Of a stretch of 64,000 nt of DNA, positions 19,273 through 27,336 are shown piece after piece. How positions within the stretch are numbered: the first letter of the stretch is position 1; the number at the start of each line of letters is the position of its first letter. The notes under the pieces are model-generated. The model was not told where the DNA came from. It did no database searches and was given only the letters and a program-made list of their open reading frames with translations. A program made the position numbers and the translations under genes. The stretch is taken from the NCBI GenBank assembly GCA_018676675.1, contig JABHEG010000179.1, forward strand, positions 29,819 through 93,818. Reading direction: 5' to 3'. This stretch comes from Lentisphaerota bacterium. Its GTDB lineage: Bacteria > Verrucomicrobiota > Lentisphaeria > Oligosphaerales > JABHEG01.

Positions 19273-21432
19273 TTACCCTCGACCGTCTTCTCCCCTCTGC
19301 CCCGGTTCATCCGTCAGGACCCATCCGTTGTCGACCGGCAGGTCAACGTGGAACCGTGTCCATTCACCAAGCTCACTCTCAACCTGGAGCTCACCATGGT
19401 GATCGGCAACAATCCCGTAGCCGATAGCCAGCCCAAGCCCCGTCCCCTTCTCCTGTCTCTTGGTCGTGTAGAACGGCTCGAACATGTGCCCCCGGACCTC
19501 GTCGGAAATGCCTGCTCCATGGTCCTCGACGGTCAGTCGAATTCCCGGCGCGCCCTTGCGTTCGGTCAGCCCCGCTGTGAGGCGAATAATTTTGTCCTCA
19601 TGGTACCCCTCGTATTTCTCATTCAACGCGTCTCGTGCATTCGTGAGCAGATTCATGACAACCTGCTGGATCTGCTGACTTCGGCACTTGATCTCGGGAA
19701 GATCCTCCGCGACATCGATCTCAAGCGTGATCTGATCATGCCGCATAACCGTGTGAATCAGCGACGACGTCGCTTCGACGATGTCGATCACCCGCGCCGG
19801 GCTGTGTGACTGCTTGTCGTGCCGGGCAAACTGCAGCAGGTTCTTGACCAGAATGGCGATGCGCTCCGTCTCGTGGATGATCTCACCTGCGAAGCTTGCG
19901 TTCTGATCCTCCTCCTCGAGATCGTCGAGGATGAGCTGTGCGTAATTCATGATCCCATTGATCGGGTTGTTTATCTCGTGCGCGACCCCACCGGCCAACG
20001 TCCCGATGGATTCGAGTTTCTGGGCTTGCCGCAGTTGCGCTTCCAACCGGAGCCGATCGGTCACGTCAGCTGCGTAGAGGTTCACATGCCCTTCTTCGGG
20101 AACGGGCGCAAACGTCGCATAGAAAATCCGGCTTGAAGACCGGATTTCGTCCCCCGATGGCGTTCCGGCAGCAAGGGCCTCTGCGATACGCGCACGCCAT
20201 TCCGGCAAGACATGGGCACCATCGGGCTCCGCGATGGCCTCGAGCAGGGAGGCAGCCGAGTTGTTGGCATACTCGATGGTGCCCTGAGCTGAAATGCGGA
20301 GCACAGGGCTTGGGTTCTCCGCCGGGAACCGGGCGAGCTCGACAACGGCCTCCTCAGCTTCAATACTCCGCAGAGCGGATGCGATATCTCCGGCCACGTC
20401 GACCAGGAGAGACTCCTCCGCATCGCTCACCACCACGCCATCCTCCAAAGCAACGCCCAGTAGTCCGAGCTCGCGTTCACCATAGCGAAGCGACACACAC
20501 GCAACCGTGTCTTCACGGTACTGCTGCCAACGAGGGCAGAGATGGCACTCCTCCGCCCCGACAAGAACGGCCAGACCATCTCCGGATGCATCCACTCTCT
20601 CTCTGCATGGCGGAACCCAACCATCTCGGAGCCTCTGGGCAAATGGTTCGAACCCGGCATCCCAGCCAGCGTGTCCCACCAGCCTGGGAGACTCAGCGTC
20701 CCCGCCGACCGCAACCCAAGCCCCTCGGTAACCACGTGCCTCAACCAACACCCCGCAGACCTGTTGCACGAGTTGCCCCGGGTCCTTCTCACGCACAATG
20801 AGTTGGTTGATGCTATGGATGGCTCGCAGAACAGCATTCAGGCGCCGCACCTCCGTGGTGCGCTCATCGACCAGCTCCTGCAAGCGAGTGCGATGGCGGT
20901 CAAGTTCAAGAAAGACCCGCACCTTCCCAAGCAAGATCCCCGGTTCGTACGGTTTAACGAGGTAGTCGATGGCCCCCGCTTCGTACCCCTGAAACACATG
21001 CTGCTCGTCAGCGTAGGACGCGGTGACAAAAACGATGGGGATGACGCTTGTCTTTGCATCTCCTCGGAGGTGGGCCGCAAGCTCATAGCCGTCCATGCCC
21101 GGCATCTGAACGTCCAGAATCGCCCCGGCAAAGTCGTGTTCCAGGGTGGCGGTGAGGGCGGCGTTGCCATTGGTTGCCTCGATCACCTCAACGTCCAGAG
21201 GCACGAGCAGGCGCCGCAGCACAAGCAGATTCTCCGGCCTGTCATCAACGATGAGGATCTTCTGCTTCACGTTGAGCACGGAAGACTCCGGTAGTAGCGG
21301 TTCCTGGAGTTCAAGGCTCATGGTCGCGTCCTTACAGCTCACCCGACGGTGATCATCGCCATCAGTGGCGGAACACGGGGTGGCCGGCCGCTGCCGTCCA
21401 TCGCATGTCCCCTCTGGATAAGTGTGGCTCAT
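19273..21432 (-). CDS. REC-GAF-PAS-histidine kinase
   Basis: A 719-residue cytoplasmic protein. A receiver (about 58-172, FAGAILDVQMPGMDGYE) precedes a GAF-like region with a cluster of His and Cys residues (about 195-360, EECHLCPRWQQY), a PAS-like segment (about 365-470), HisKA (about 480-545, ESIGTLAGGVAHEINNPINGI) and HATPase_c (about 590-705, TGLGLAIGYG). The start at 21432 overlaps the stop of cheB as ATGA. A second ATG at 21321 (MSLELQEPLLPE) also has a good AAGGA site, and the 37 residues before it look unstructured, so the shorter form is possible. The kinase core is closely similar to that of the protein at 27337-29676, implying duplication. Confidence 0.9.
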   Translation of the reverse strand: MSHTYPEGTCDGRQRPATPCSATDGDDHRRVSCKDATMSLELQEPLLPESSVLNVKQKILIVDDRPENLLVLRRLLVPLDVEVIEATNGNAALTATLEHDFAGAILDVQMPGMDGYELAAHLRGDAKTSVIPIVFVTASYADEQHVFQGYEAGAIDYLVKPYEPGILLGKVRVFLELDRHRTRLQELVDERTTEVRRLNAVLRAIHSINQLIVREKDPGQLVQQVCGVLVEARGYRGAWVAVGGDAESPRLVGHAGWDAGFEPFAQRLRDGWVPPCRERVDASGDGLAVLVGAEECHLCPRWQQYREDTVACVSLRYGERELGLLGVALEDGVVVSDAEESLLVDVAGDIASALRSIEAEEAVVELARFPAENPSPVLRISAQGTIEYANNSAASLLEAIAEPDGAHVLPEWRARIAEALAAGTPSGDEIRSSSRIFYATFAPVPEEGHVNLYAADVTDRLRLEAQLRQAQKLESIGTLAGGVAHEINNPINGIMNYAQLILDDLEEEDQNASFAGEIIHETERIAILVKNLLQFARHDKQSHSPARVIDIVEATSSLIHTVMRHDQITLEIDVAEDLPEIKCRSQQIQQVVMNLLTNARDALNEKYEGYHEDKIIRLTAGLTERKGAPGIRLTVEDHGAGISDEVRGHMFEPFYTTKRQEKGTGLGLAIGYGIVADHHGELQVESELGEWTRFHVDLPVDNGWVLTDEPGQRGEDGRG

Positions 21433-22001
21433 TCCGTTCCCCTTCCTTTCGCAGTGCTTCCCATACCGAGCCCAAGAAGAAGCTCCGCAATTCCTTCCAG
21501 GCTCAAAACGCTGTCGATCGCAGCAGCATCGATTGCAGCCTGGGGCATTCTAGGACTTTCGGCAGTTCCCGGGTCCTGGGCTATTGTCATTCCGCCGACG
21601 TCTCGGATTGCCTGCATGCCTTCTGCGCCATCATCGTTTGCTCCTGTCAGAATCACGGCCGCAAGAGACTCCCTGTAGACGCGAGCGGCACTGTCGAAGA
21701 GTACGTCTATGGAGGGCCTCGACCATTTCACTCGTGGATCCGTAGACAGGGCAATTGAACGGTCCCACTCAATGAGCATGTGGTAGTTGGCCGGAGCCAC
21801 ATAAATGCGTCCCGCCTCTATGGACTGCTTATCGCAAGGAGTCACGACGGACAGAGCGCTGACATGCTCGAGGCCCCTCGCAAAGCCGCCTTCGTCCCCT
21901 GAGTGAAGATGCTGAACGACCAACAGGGGCAGCGGGTAATCTGCGGGAAGGCGGGAGATGACTGTCCTCAGTGCACGGTGCCCCCCCGCAGACGCGCCCA
22001 C
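21429..22001 (-). CDS. cheB: CheB methylesterase domain protein without receiver
   Basis: A CheB catalytic domain of about 190 residues: GASAGG with the nucleophilic Ser, VVQHLHSGDEGGF with the His, and TGANDDGAEGM with the Asp. It would remove methyl groups from glutamates of a chemoreceptor or receptor-like kinase. The regulatory receiver is absent. The start is uncertain: GTG at 22001 cuts off the first beta strand (YAAIAV is encoded just upstream in frame). The frame is open back to the TAG stop of cheR at 22107, but those 35 codons contain no ATG, GTG, TTG or CTG. The gene may rely on readthrough or an unusual start. It overlaps the next gene by ATGA. Confidence 0.8.
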   Translation of the reverse strand: MGASAGGHRALRTVISRLPADYPLPLLVVQHLHSGDEGGFARGLEHVSALSVVTPCDKQSIEAGRIYVAPANYHMLIEWDRSIALSTDPRVKWSRPSIDVLFDSAARVYRESLAAVILTGANDDGAEGMQAIRDVGGMTIAQDPGTAESPRMPQAAIDAAAIDSVLSLEGIAELLLGLGMGSTAKGRGTE

Positions 22002-22106
22002 TGCGATGGCGGCATAGCCTGAATTTGGTGTCGCGGGTTTCGTGTCAGCGTCTCCTGCTCGAAGTGAGCATGGTCTCGTGCACTCGAGGCCTCCCGACCA
22101 ACGAGC

Positions 22107-23033
22107 CTATATCAGGGCTTTCCGGTAGAGTTTTGCCTTTTGATCGATGGTCTCGTAGAGCCCACAGACATCAGTGAACTGCAAACTCTCCTTGGTCCCA
22201 AGGCAGAGGAACCCTCTGCGGACCAGGCTCTCAGAGAAGAGCTTCAGGGCTCGGTTCTGCAGATCACGGTTGAAGTAGATCAATACGTTCCGGCACACTA
22301 CGAGGTGCATCTCCGCGAACATCTTGTCAGTGACCAAATTGTGGTTGGCAAACGTGATGCGTTGCTTGAGGAACCCGTCCATCGCCGCGGCGTCGTAGCG
22401 CGCATGGTAATACTCGGAAAAGGAGCTCTGTCCCCCTGCCCGCTGGTAGTTTTCTGTCGCCTGTTGGATTCTGTCAGCAGCGTAGACTCCCTGTCTGGCT
22501 CGTTCTAAGTTCGCGTCGTTAAAGTCGGTTGCATAAATCGTGATCCTATCACCAAGCCCTTCTTCACGAAGCAGGATCGCCAGTGAGTAGACCTCTTCTC
22601 CGGTGGCACAGCCCGCGCACCAGATTCGCAGATGGGGCCATGTCCGCAAAAGAGGCACCACATGCGAACGGAGAGCTTTGAAGACAAACGGATCTCGAAA
22701 CATCTCCGTAACCGGAACCGAGAAGTACTGCACGAGGCGCGAAAAGAGCTCTTCATCGCGAAGCATCCTGCCAGTCAAATCGGATACGGTGACGCAGCCA
22801 CAGTTGGACAAGAACTGCCGGACTCGACGCTCCACTGACGCGCGCGCATAGGCCCGGAAGTCGTAACCGTAACGTTGATGAACGGCTTCAAGCAGCAGGT
22901 CAATCTCGATATTTTCGACCGCCGATTGACGATTGGCGATTGCCGATTGACGATTGCCGATTGCCGATTGACGATTGCCGATTGAGGATTGCCGATTGCC
23001 GATTGAGGATTGAGGATTTGGGGGTGAATTCAT
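22107..23033 (-). CDS. cheR: CheR chemoreceptor methyltransferase with repeat-derived N-terminus
   Basis: A 308-residue SAM-dependent glutamate methyltransferase. The helical CheR N-domain begins at about residue 41 (IEIDLLLEAVHQRYGYDF), and the catalytic domain shows IWCAGCATGEEVYSLAI (SAM site) and NLVTDKMFAEMHLVVCRNVLIYF. Residues about 6-37 are repeats of SIGNRQS-like heptads translated from a 14-unit 7-bp DNA array (22921-23018), so they were almost certainly added by insertion. The original start has been lost, since the codon before ENIEID is GTC. The ATG at 23033 lacks a strong ribosome-binding site. It is paired with the truncated cheB directly downstream in the same frame. Confidence 0.88.
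   Translation of the reverse strand: MNSPPNPQSSIGNRQSSIGNRQSAIGNRQSAIANRQSAVENIEIDLLLEAVHQRYGYDFRAYARASVERRVRQFLSNCGCVTVSDLTGRMLRDEELFSRLVQYFSVPVTEMFRDPFVFKALRSHVVPLLRTWPHLRIWCAGCATGEEVYSLAILLREEGLGDRITIYATDFNDANLERARQGVYAADRIQQATENYQRAGGQSSFSEYYHARYDAAAMDGFLKQRITFANHNLVTDKMFAEMHLVVCRNVLIYFNRDLQNRALKLFSESLVRRGFLCLGTKESLQFTDVCGLYETIDQKAKLYRKALI
22921..23018. repeat. Array of 14 seven-bp repeats (left arm of cassette)
   Basis: Fourteen consecutive 7-mers of the form G(C/A/G)CGATT or GAGGATT, without spacers. It lies within the 5' end of cheR. The complementary orientation of the same motif occurs at 23461-23509. Confidence 0.9.
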
Positions 23034-23059
23034 GGTCTACTGTTGATTCTCGAATGTGT

Positions 23060-23431
23060 TCATTTGCGTTGTGCCTTCGCCCGATTGCGGGATGCGGAGA
23101 TGCGGGAGGCCGCCACAATCGCAGTCAACTCTCCCGCTTCGCGATGCAGGCTCTCTACCAATTCCTTACTCAGGAGTCCGTCATCCATGATCAACTCCAT
23201 CCAGAACGCGCTCTCGTCGGCTTCTTCCTCCACTGTTCCCAGCTTGGCGATGAACTCAGCCGTTGACCTTCCTCGGCAAGCGGCCCGGTAGTTGGCACCA
23301 ACTGATGTACCAGACCGTACAAGTTGGTTGCCGATTGCCCTTCCTGTGACCGTGTTCGGCAGCGCCCCTACGAGCTTGATCACTCGCAGGGAGAAGTGCT
23401 TTGTCCGATCTTTGAGCTCCTGGGTGTCCAT
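23060..23431 (-). CDS. Four-helix-bundle protein (S23/23S rRNA IVP-like family)
   Basis: A 123-residue, highly helical protein typical of the TIGR02436 'four helix bundle protein' family: DRTKHFSLRVIKLVGALP, then RAIGNQLVRSGTSVGANYRAA, then EFIAKLGTVEEEADESAFWMEL. Related proteins are encoded by intervening sequences in some 23S rRNA genes; their biochemical role is not established. The ATG at 23431 gives the standard family length, and the longer frame upstream merely translates the 7-mer array. The gene lies between two inverted 7-mer arrays and interrupts an otherwise tight signalling operon, so it looks like an inserted cassette rather than a signalling component. Confidence 0.88.
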   Translation of the reverse strand: MDTQELKDRTKHFSLRVIKLVGALPNTVTGRAIGNQLVRSGTSVGANYRAACRGRSTAEFIAKLGTVEEEADESAFWMELIMDDGLLSKELVESLHREAGELTAIVAASRISASRNRAKAQRK

Positions 23432-23460
23432 CGCACGTCGCTCCAGCCGTTCGGCACTTG

Positions 23461-23509
23461 CCACTCGACACTCGACACTCGGCAATCGCCAATCGTCAAT
23501 CGGCATTCC
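23461..23509. repeat. Array of seven 7-bp repeats (right arm of cassette)
   Basis: Units CCACTCG, ACACTCG, ACACTCG, GCAATCG, CCAATCG, TCAATCG, GCATTCC. The CAATCG units are the reverse complement of the CGATTG core of the array at 22921-23018. The array abuts the 3' end of the kinase gene (stop at 23515-23517). Confidence 0.85.
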
Positions 23510-23514
23510 CTCAC

Positions 23515-26500
23515 TCATCGATACAACCACACTCTCATCATCGAGACCAGCCGTTCCTGGTCCACCGGTTTCGGCATATAGTCACTCGCGCCGGCATCTA
23601 TGCATTTCTGCCGGTCTTGAGGCATGGCTTTGGCCGTCAATGCGATGATGGGTAGCTTCCGGAACTGCTCCTGGTCCCGAATCCGCCCCATCGTCTCGTA
23701 CCCGTCCATCACCGGCATCATGATATCCATGAGTACGAGGTCAATGTCGGCATTGGCCTTGAGAATGGAGAGTGCCTGCTGACCGTTTCCCGCCTTCACA
23801 GGATGCATCCCGCGTCCAGCGAGGAAGCGTGACAGAGCAAACGTTGTCCGCATGTCATCATCCACGACGAGTACGGTCTTGTCCTTGAGCAACGCGTCTG
23901 TGTCGTGCAAATTCAGGATGACCTGCCTTTTCTGGTCGGGCATCGTGCTCACCATCTGGTGAAGGAAGAGCGACGCCTCGTCCAGCAACCGTTCCTGGGA
24001 ACGCACGTCCTTTATCACAATCGATTCGGCGTGCTCCCTCAGCCCCATCTCCTCTTCTTTCGTGAGATCCCGGGCCGTGTGTACAATCACCGGGGGCAGC
24101 TCGGATCCCTCCTCTTCCAGTTTCGCCAGTAGCTCTGCCCCGTCCATATCGGGCAAACCAAGGTCGAGAATCACGCAGCCGTAAGCATTAGCCCGAATCG
24201 CTTCGATGGCCTCACCGGCGCTCACGGCCTCGTCCAACTCCACATCCCCTCCGCCGATCAGTTCCCTGACACTGTTGCGGATCTCCTCGTTGTCCTCCAC
24301 AAGAAGCACCCGCTTGGTTGTACCCACAGCCTGTTTCTCGAGCTTCTCGAATGCGGCTTCCAGTTCCTCGCGACTGATCGGTTTCGTCGCGTGCCCCACG
24401 GCCCCCTTCCTGAGGGACTCAGTTGTTGGTTCGTCCGCCGAAATGACGTGCACGGGAATGTGCCTGGTCCGTGTGTTTTCCTTCAGGGCAGCGAGTACAC
24501 TCCAGCCATCCATCCCGGGCAGGCGGATATCCAGGATGATGCCGTTCGGCAGTTGCTCGCCCGCCAGAAGCAAGCCATCCTCACCACTGGCCGCGGCGAG
24601 GCACTTCAACCCCCGTTCGTGGCACTTCCCATAGAGGACGCCGGCAAAGGTCGGGTCGTCCTCGATTAGGAGAATCACCGTATCAGATTCAGAGATGCTG
24701 TCCCGATCGTCCGCTATTGCGCTCGGAACGTGAATACCGCCGCCGGACTGGGGCCCGGCAGAAATCCCAGCACCGGGATTCGGGGCCTCGGACGCCCTCC
24801 CCTTCCTCGACTGGACCCCGGACTGCTCTCCTGCAGCCTTCATCGTTACCGGCAGGCACAGGGTGAAGGTCGAACCACAACCAGGCTCACTTTCGAGCAA
24901 GATCTTCCCGCCAAACAGGGCGGCAAACTCCCGAGAGATCGAGAGCCCAAGTCCAGTGCCTCCGAACTTCCTCGCCGTGCCGCCGTCGGCCTGTTGAAAG
25001 GCCTCGAAAATCACTTTTTGCTGTTCGGGGGCGACCCCGACGCCAGTGTCTTTGACGCTGATACTCAGCGCCTTTGCCGGGTCGAGTTGACCATGGGGCA
25101 GGTCAACAGCGGCAGTGGGACGACCAAAGGTAACGGAAACGCTACCCGCTTCAGTAAACTTGATCGCGTTGGACACCAGATTCTTGATGACCTGCGAGAC
25201 GCGCTTGCGGTCCGCTTGGATCTCCTCCGGTGCATCACTGCTAACCTCGACGTTCCACTCCAATCCTCTCGCTTCAGCCATGTGACCAAAGGCTCGTTCA
25301 ACCCCGGAGGCCAAATCCGTTACGGGAATGGTGCCGACTTGCAGATCCATACGCCCTGCCTCGATTTTCGCCAAGTCCAGGATCTCGTTGATCAGACTGA
25401 GGAGGTCGCTGCCGCTGTTGTGGATGATTTGAGCAGACTCAACCTGATCGTCACGAAGGTGGCCATCCCTGTTCTCAGCCAGTTCTCGGGCCAGCAGCAA
25501 CAGACTGTTCAGCGGGGTCCGCAGTTCGTGTGACATGTTCGCGAGGAACTCGGACTTGTACTTGCTGGCCAGCGCGACCTCTTCGGCTTTCTCCTGAATC
25601 GCTTTCCGGGCTTCCTCCACTTCGCGTTTTTGCCGCTCCAGGAGCTCATTCTTCTCTTCCAGTTCCTCGTTGGTGACCTCCATCTCTTCCTGTTGGGCCT
25701 TGAGGCGCTCTTCTGAGTCCTTGAGACGGAGTGTCTGTTCCTGGAGTTCTTCGTTCGAGACCCTGAGTTCCTCCTGCTGTGTCTGCAGTTCCTCAGACAG
25801 GGCCCGGGCTTTCCCGAGAGAGTCGGCCAGCCGGTCCCGGCTCCGCGCAGTCTCAACCGCAATGGCGAACGCCGACATGGCCTGGTTGAGGTAATCAAGC
25901 TGCGTGTCGGTCGGTTGGTCGAGTGTCCCAACCTCGATCACACCGGTGACATGTTCCTCGAACAGGAACGGCACGACGGAGATGAACCGTGGCGGTGTCT
26001 CACCAAGCCCTGAGGTAATTCTGACGTAGTCTTCCGGTACGTTGCTGATCAGGATTGGGCTCTTTTCCAGTGCGGCTTGCCCCACGACACCTTCCCCAAG
26101 CTTAAAAGAGTGTGACAAATTTTTCCGGCTGGCGTAAGCATAGGAACCGACGAGGGATAGCGTCTGTTCCTTGTCTTCATCCACAGTCTCGTCAAGCAGG
26201 TACAGGGCCCCTACCTTTGCATCGAGCGTGGTGGCCACTTCTGAAGCAACGCGGGTGCAGAGGTCACGCACATTCATCTCTCCCCGGGTGGTATCATTGA
26301 GCCTGCCCATACCGGTCTTCAGCCAGTCGTAGCGCCGAGTCTCAGTCTCGTAAGCGCGCAATGACCGGGTCATCTCCCCCAAGGCGATGCCCAGTTCATC
26401 CTCCTCCGAGCGTGGCTCAACGTCAGTGGAGTAGTCTCCCCCCGCGATAGTGTTTGCCTGGCGGGCCGCCTCCCGCAGCGTCTCTGCCAGTTCCTGCATG

Positions 26501-27243
26501 GATGCCAGCAGCGCCCCAATCTCGTCTTGCGATGTCATCTTTACATCGAGATCTGTTCTGCCGCGAGTGAGTTGCTGTGCGGCGGCAACCGCCGCGGCCA
26601 GGCCGCTCTTCACTGAATGAGTGAGGACCGAACCGATTGCCAACATGATCGCCAACGCAGCAGTGATCAGCACGGTCGTCCAGCGAAAGACACGGGTGGC
26701 GATAGCATCGGCAGAGGTGATGAAGCTCTGAGCCTTGTTCTGAGCGAAGTCCACAAGCCCAGCCATCGCCGTCTCGAGTTTGGCGACATGGGTGGCCCCC
26801 TTGCCTCGGGTTATCTCCTGAGCCGTCGCCGTCTCCCCGGCCCTGGTAAGCTGGATCACTTCATCTCGGATCGGCTTCCATTCCTCAAACAGTGTCAGAG
26901 CTCGCTCAACACTCTCCCTATCCCCCAGGAAACGTGTCCGCACCAGCCGTAAGTCGTCGTAGACCTGCTGCTCCAACTCGTCGACGGTCCGACACGCAAG
27001 CACTCGCCTTTCCTGGTCCGGCGCCATCGCGACATCTTTCATGGAACGGTGCATCTTGATGATGTTTGCGTCGGCATCGCCAAGAGCCCGCCTGACCGTG
27101 AAAGGGTGCTCATAGAGCTTGGTTGTGAGAGTAGAGAGCCGCTGCATACCGACCAGAGCAGAGCAGCCCGCAGCGACCACCACCGCAGCGATCACTGCGA
27201 ATCCGAGAGCCAGCTTGCTGCCCACGTTCATGTTGCGCATCAT
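23515..27243 (-). CDS. Membrane HAMP-GAF hybrid histidine kinase with three receivers
   Basis: About 1242 residues. TM1 (VGSKLALGFAVIAAVVVAAG) and TM2 (about residues 190-210) frame a four-helix MCP-type sensor. These are followed by HAMP-like regions, a GAF domain (about 315-465), a long Glu-rich coiled coil (about 475-580), HisKA (KSEFLANMSHELRTPLNSLL), HATPase_c (KFGGTGLGLSISREF) and three receivers (GIILDIRLPGMDGWS, VILDLGLPDMDGAE, VLMDIMMPVMDGYE). An MCP-like sensor on a kinase could be a target of the adjacent cheR/cheB pair. The start at 27243 is chosen because AGAGGA precedes it by 8 nt; an ATG 42 bp upstream is possible. Confidence 0.92.
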   Translation of the reverse strand: MMRNMNVGSKLALGFAVIAAVVVAAGCSALVGMQRLSTLTTKLYEHPFTVRRALGDADANIIKMHRSMKDVAMAPDQERRVLACRTVDELEQQVYDDLRLVRTRFLGDRESVERALTLFEEWKPIRDEVIQLTRAGETATAQEITRGKGATHVAKLETAMAGLVDFAQNKAQSFITSADAIATRVFRWTTVLITAALAIMLAIGSVLTHSVKSGLAAAVAAAQQLTRGRTDLDVKMTSQDEIGALLASMQELAETLREAARQANTIAGGDYSTDVEPRSEEDELGIALGEMTRSLRAYETETRRYDWLKTGMGRLNDTTRGEMNVRDLCTRVASEVATTLDAKVGALYLLDETVDEDKEQTLSLVGSYAYASRKNLSHSFKLGEGVVGQAALEKSPILISNVPEDYVRITSGLGETPPRFISVVPFLFEEHVTGVIEVGTLDQPTDTQLDYLNQAMSAFAIAVETARSRDRLADSLGKARALSEELQTQQEELRVSNEELQEQTLRLKDSEERLKAQQEEMEVTNEELEEKNELLERQKREVEEARKAIQEKAEEVALASKYKSEFLANMSHELRTPLNSLLLLARELAENRDGHLRDDQVESAQIIHNSGSDLLSLINEILDLAKIEAGRMDLQVGTIPVTDLASGVERAFGHMAEARGLEWNVEVSSDAPEEIQADRKRVSQVIKNLVSNAIKFTEAGSVSVTFGRPTAAVDLPHGQLDPAKALSISVKDTGVGVAPEQQKVIFEAFQQADGGTARKFGGTGLGLSISREFAALFGGKILLESEPGCGSTFTLCLPVTMKAAGEQSGVQSRKGRASEAPNPGAGISAGPQSGGGIHVPSAIADDRDSISESDTVILLIEDDPTFAGVLYGKCHERGLKCLAAASGEDGLLLAGEQLPNGIILDIRLPGMDGWSVLAALKENTRTRHIPVHVISADEPTTESLRKGAVGHATKPISREELEAAFEKLEKQAVGTTKRVLLVEDNEEIRNSVRELIGGGDVELDEAVSAGEAIEAIRANAYGCVILDLGLPDMDGAELLAKLEEEGSELPPVIVHTARDLTKEEEMGLREHAESIVIKDVRSQERLLDEASLFLHQMVSTMPDQKRQVILNLHDTDALLKDKTVLVVDDDMRTTFALSRFLAGRGMHPVKAGNGQQALSILKANADIDLVLMDIMMPVMDGYETMGRIRDQEQFRKLPIIALTAKAMPQDRQKCIDAGASDYMPKPVDQERLVSMMRVWLYR

Positions 27244-27336
27244 CTCGTCGTTCCTCTGCTTTGCATCACCGTCTTTCCGTATCACGGACGGCCCGAGGCC
27301 CCATCTGAGACACAGCCGAGAATCGCGTTCCCGAAC

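Larger units (their letters stand above)
22921..23509. mobile_element. Putative four-helix-bundle cassette with inverted heptamer ends
   Basis: A 589-bp unit: 7-mer array (22921-23018), four-helix-bundle gene on the minus strand (23060-23431), and an inverted 7-mer array (23461-23509). It begins six bases beyond the stop of the large kinase gene on one side and runs into cheR on the other. No transposase is encoded. Mobility is inferred from the structure, not shown. Confidence 0.55.

Noticed and set aside
22107..22109. TAG read as a sense codon genome-wide
   Set aside because: TAG terminates other genes in the window at sensible places, so a changed genetic code is not supported; only local readthrough remains possible.
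22921..23509. Heptamer arrays as a possible CRISPR
   Set aside because: The units are contiguous 7-mers with no spacers and no cas genes nearby.
23432..23530. Longer N-terminus for the four-helix-bundle protein
   Set aside because: It translates the 7-mer array; the ATG at 23431 gives the family's normal length.
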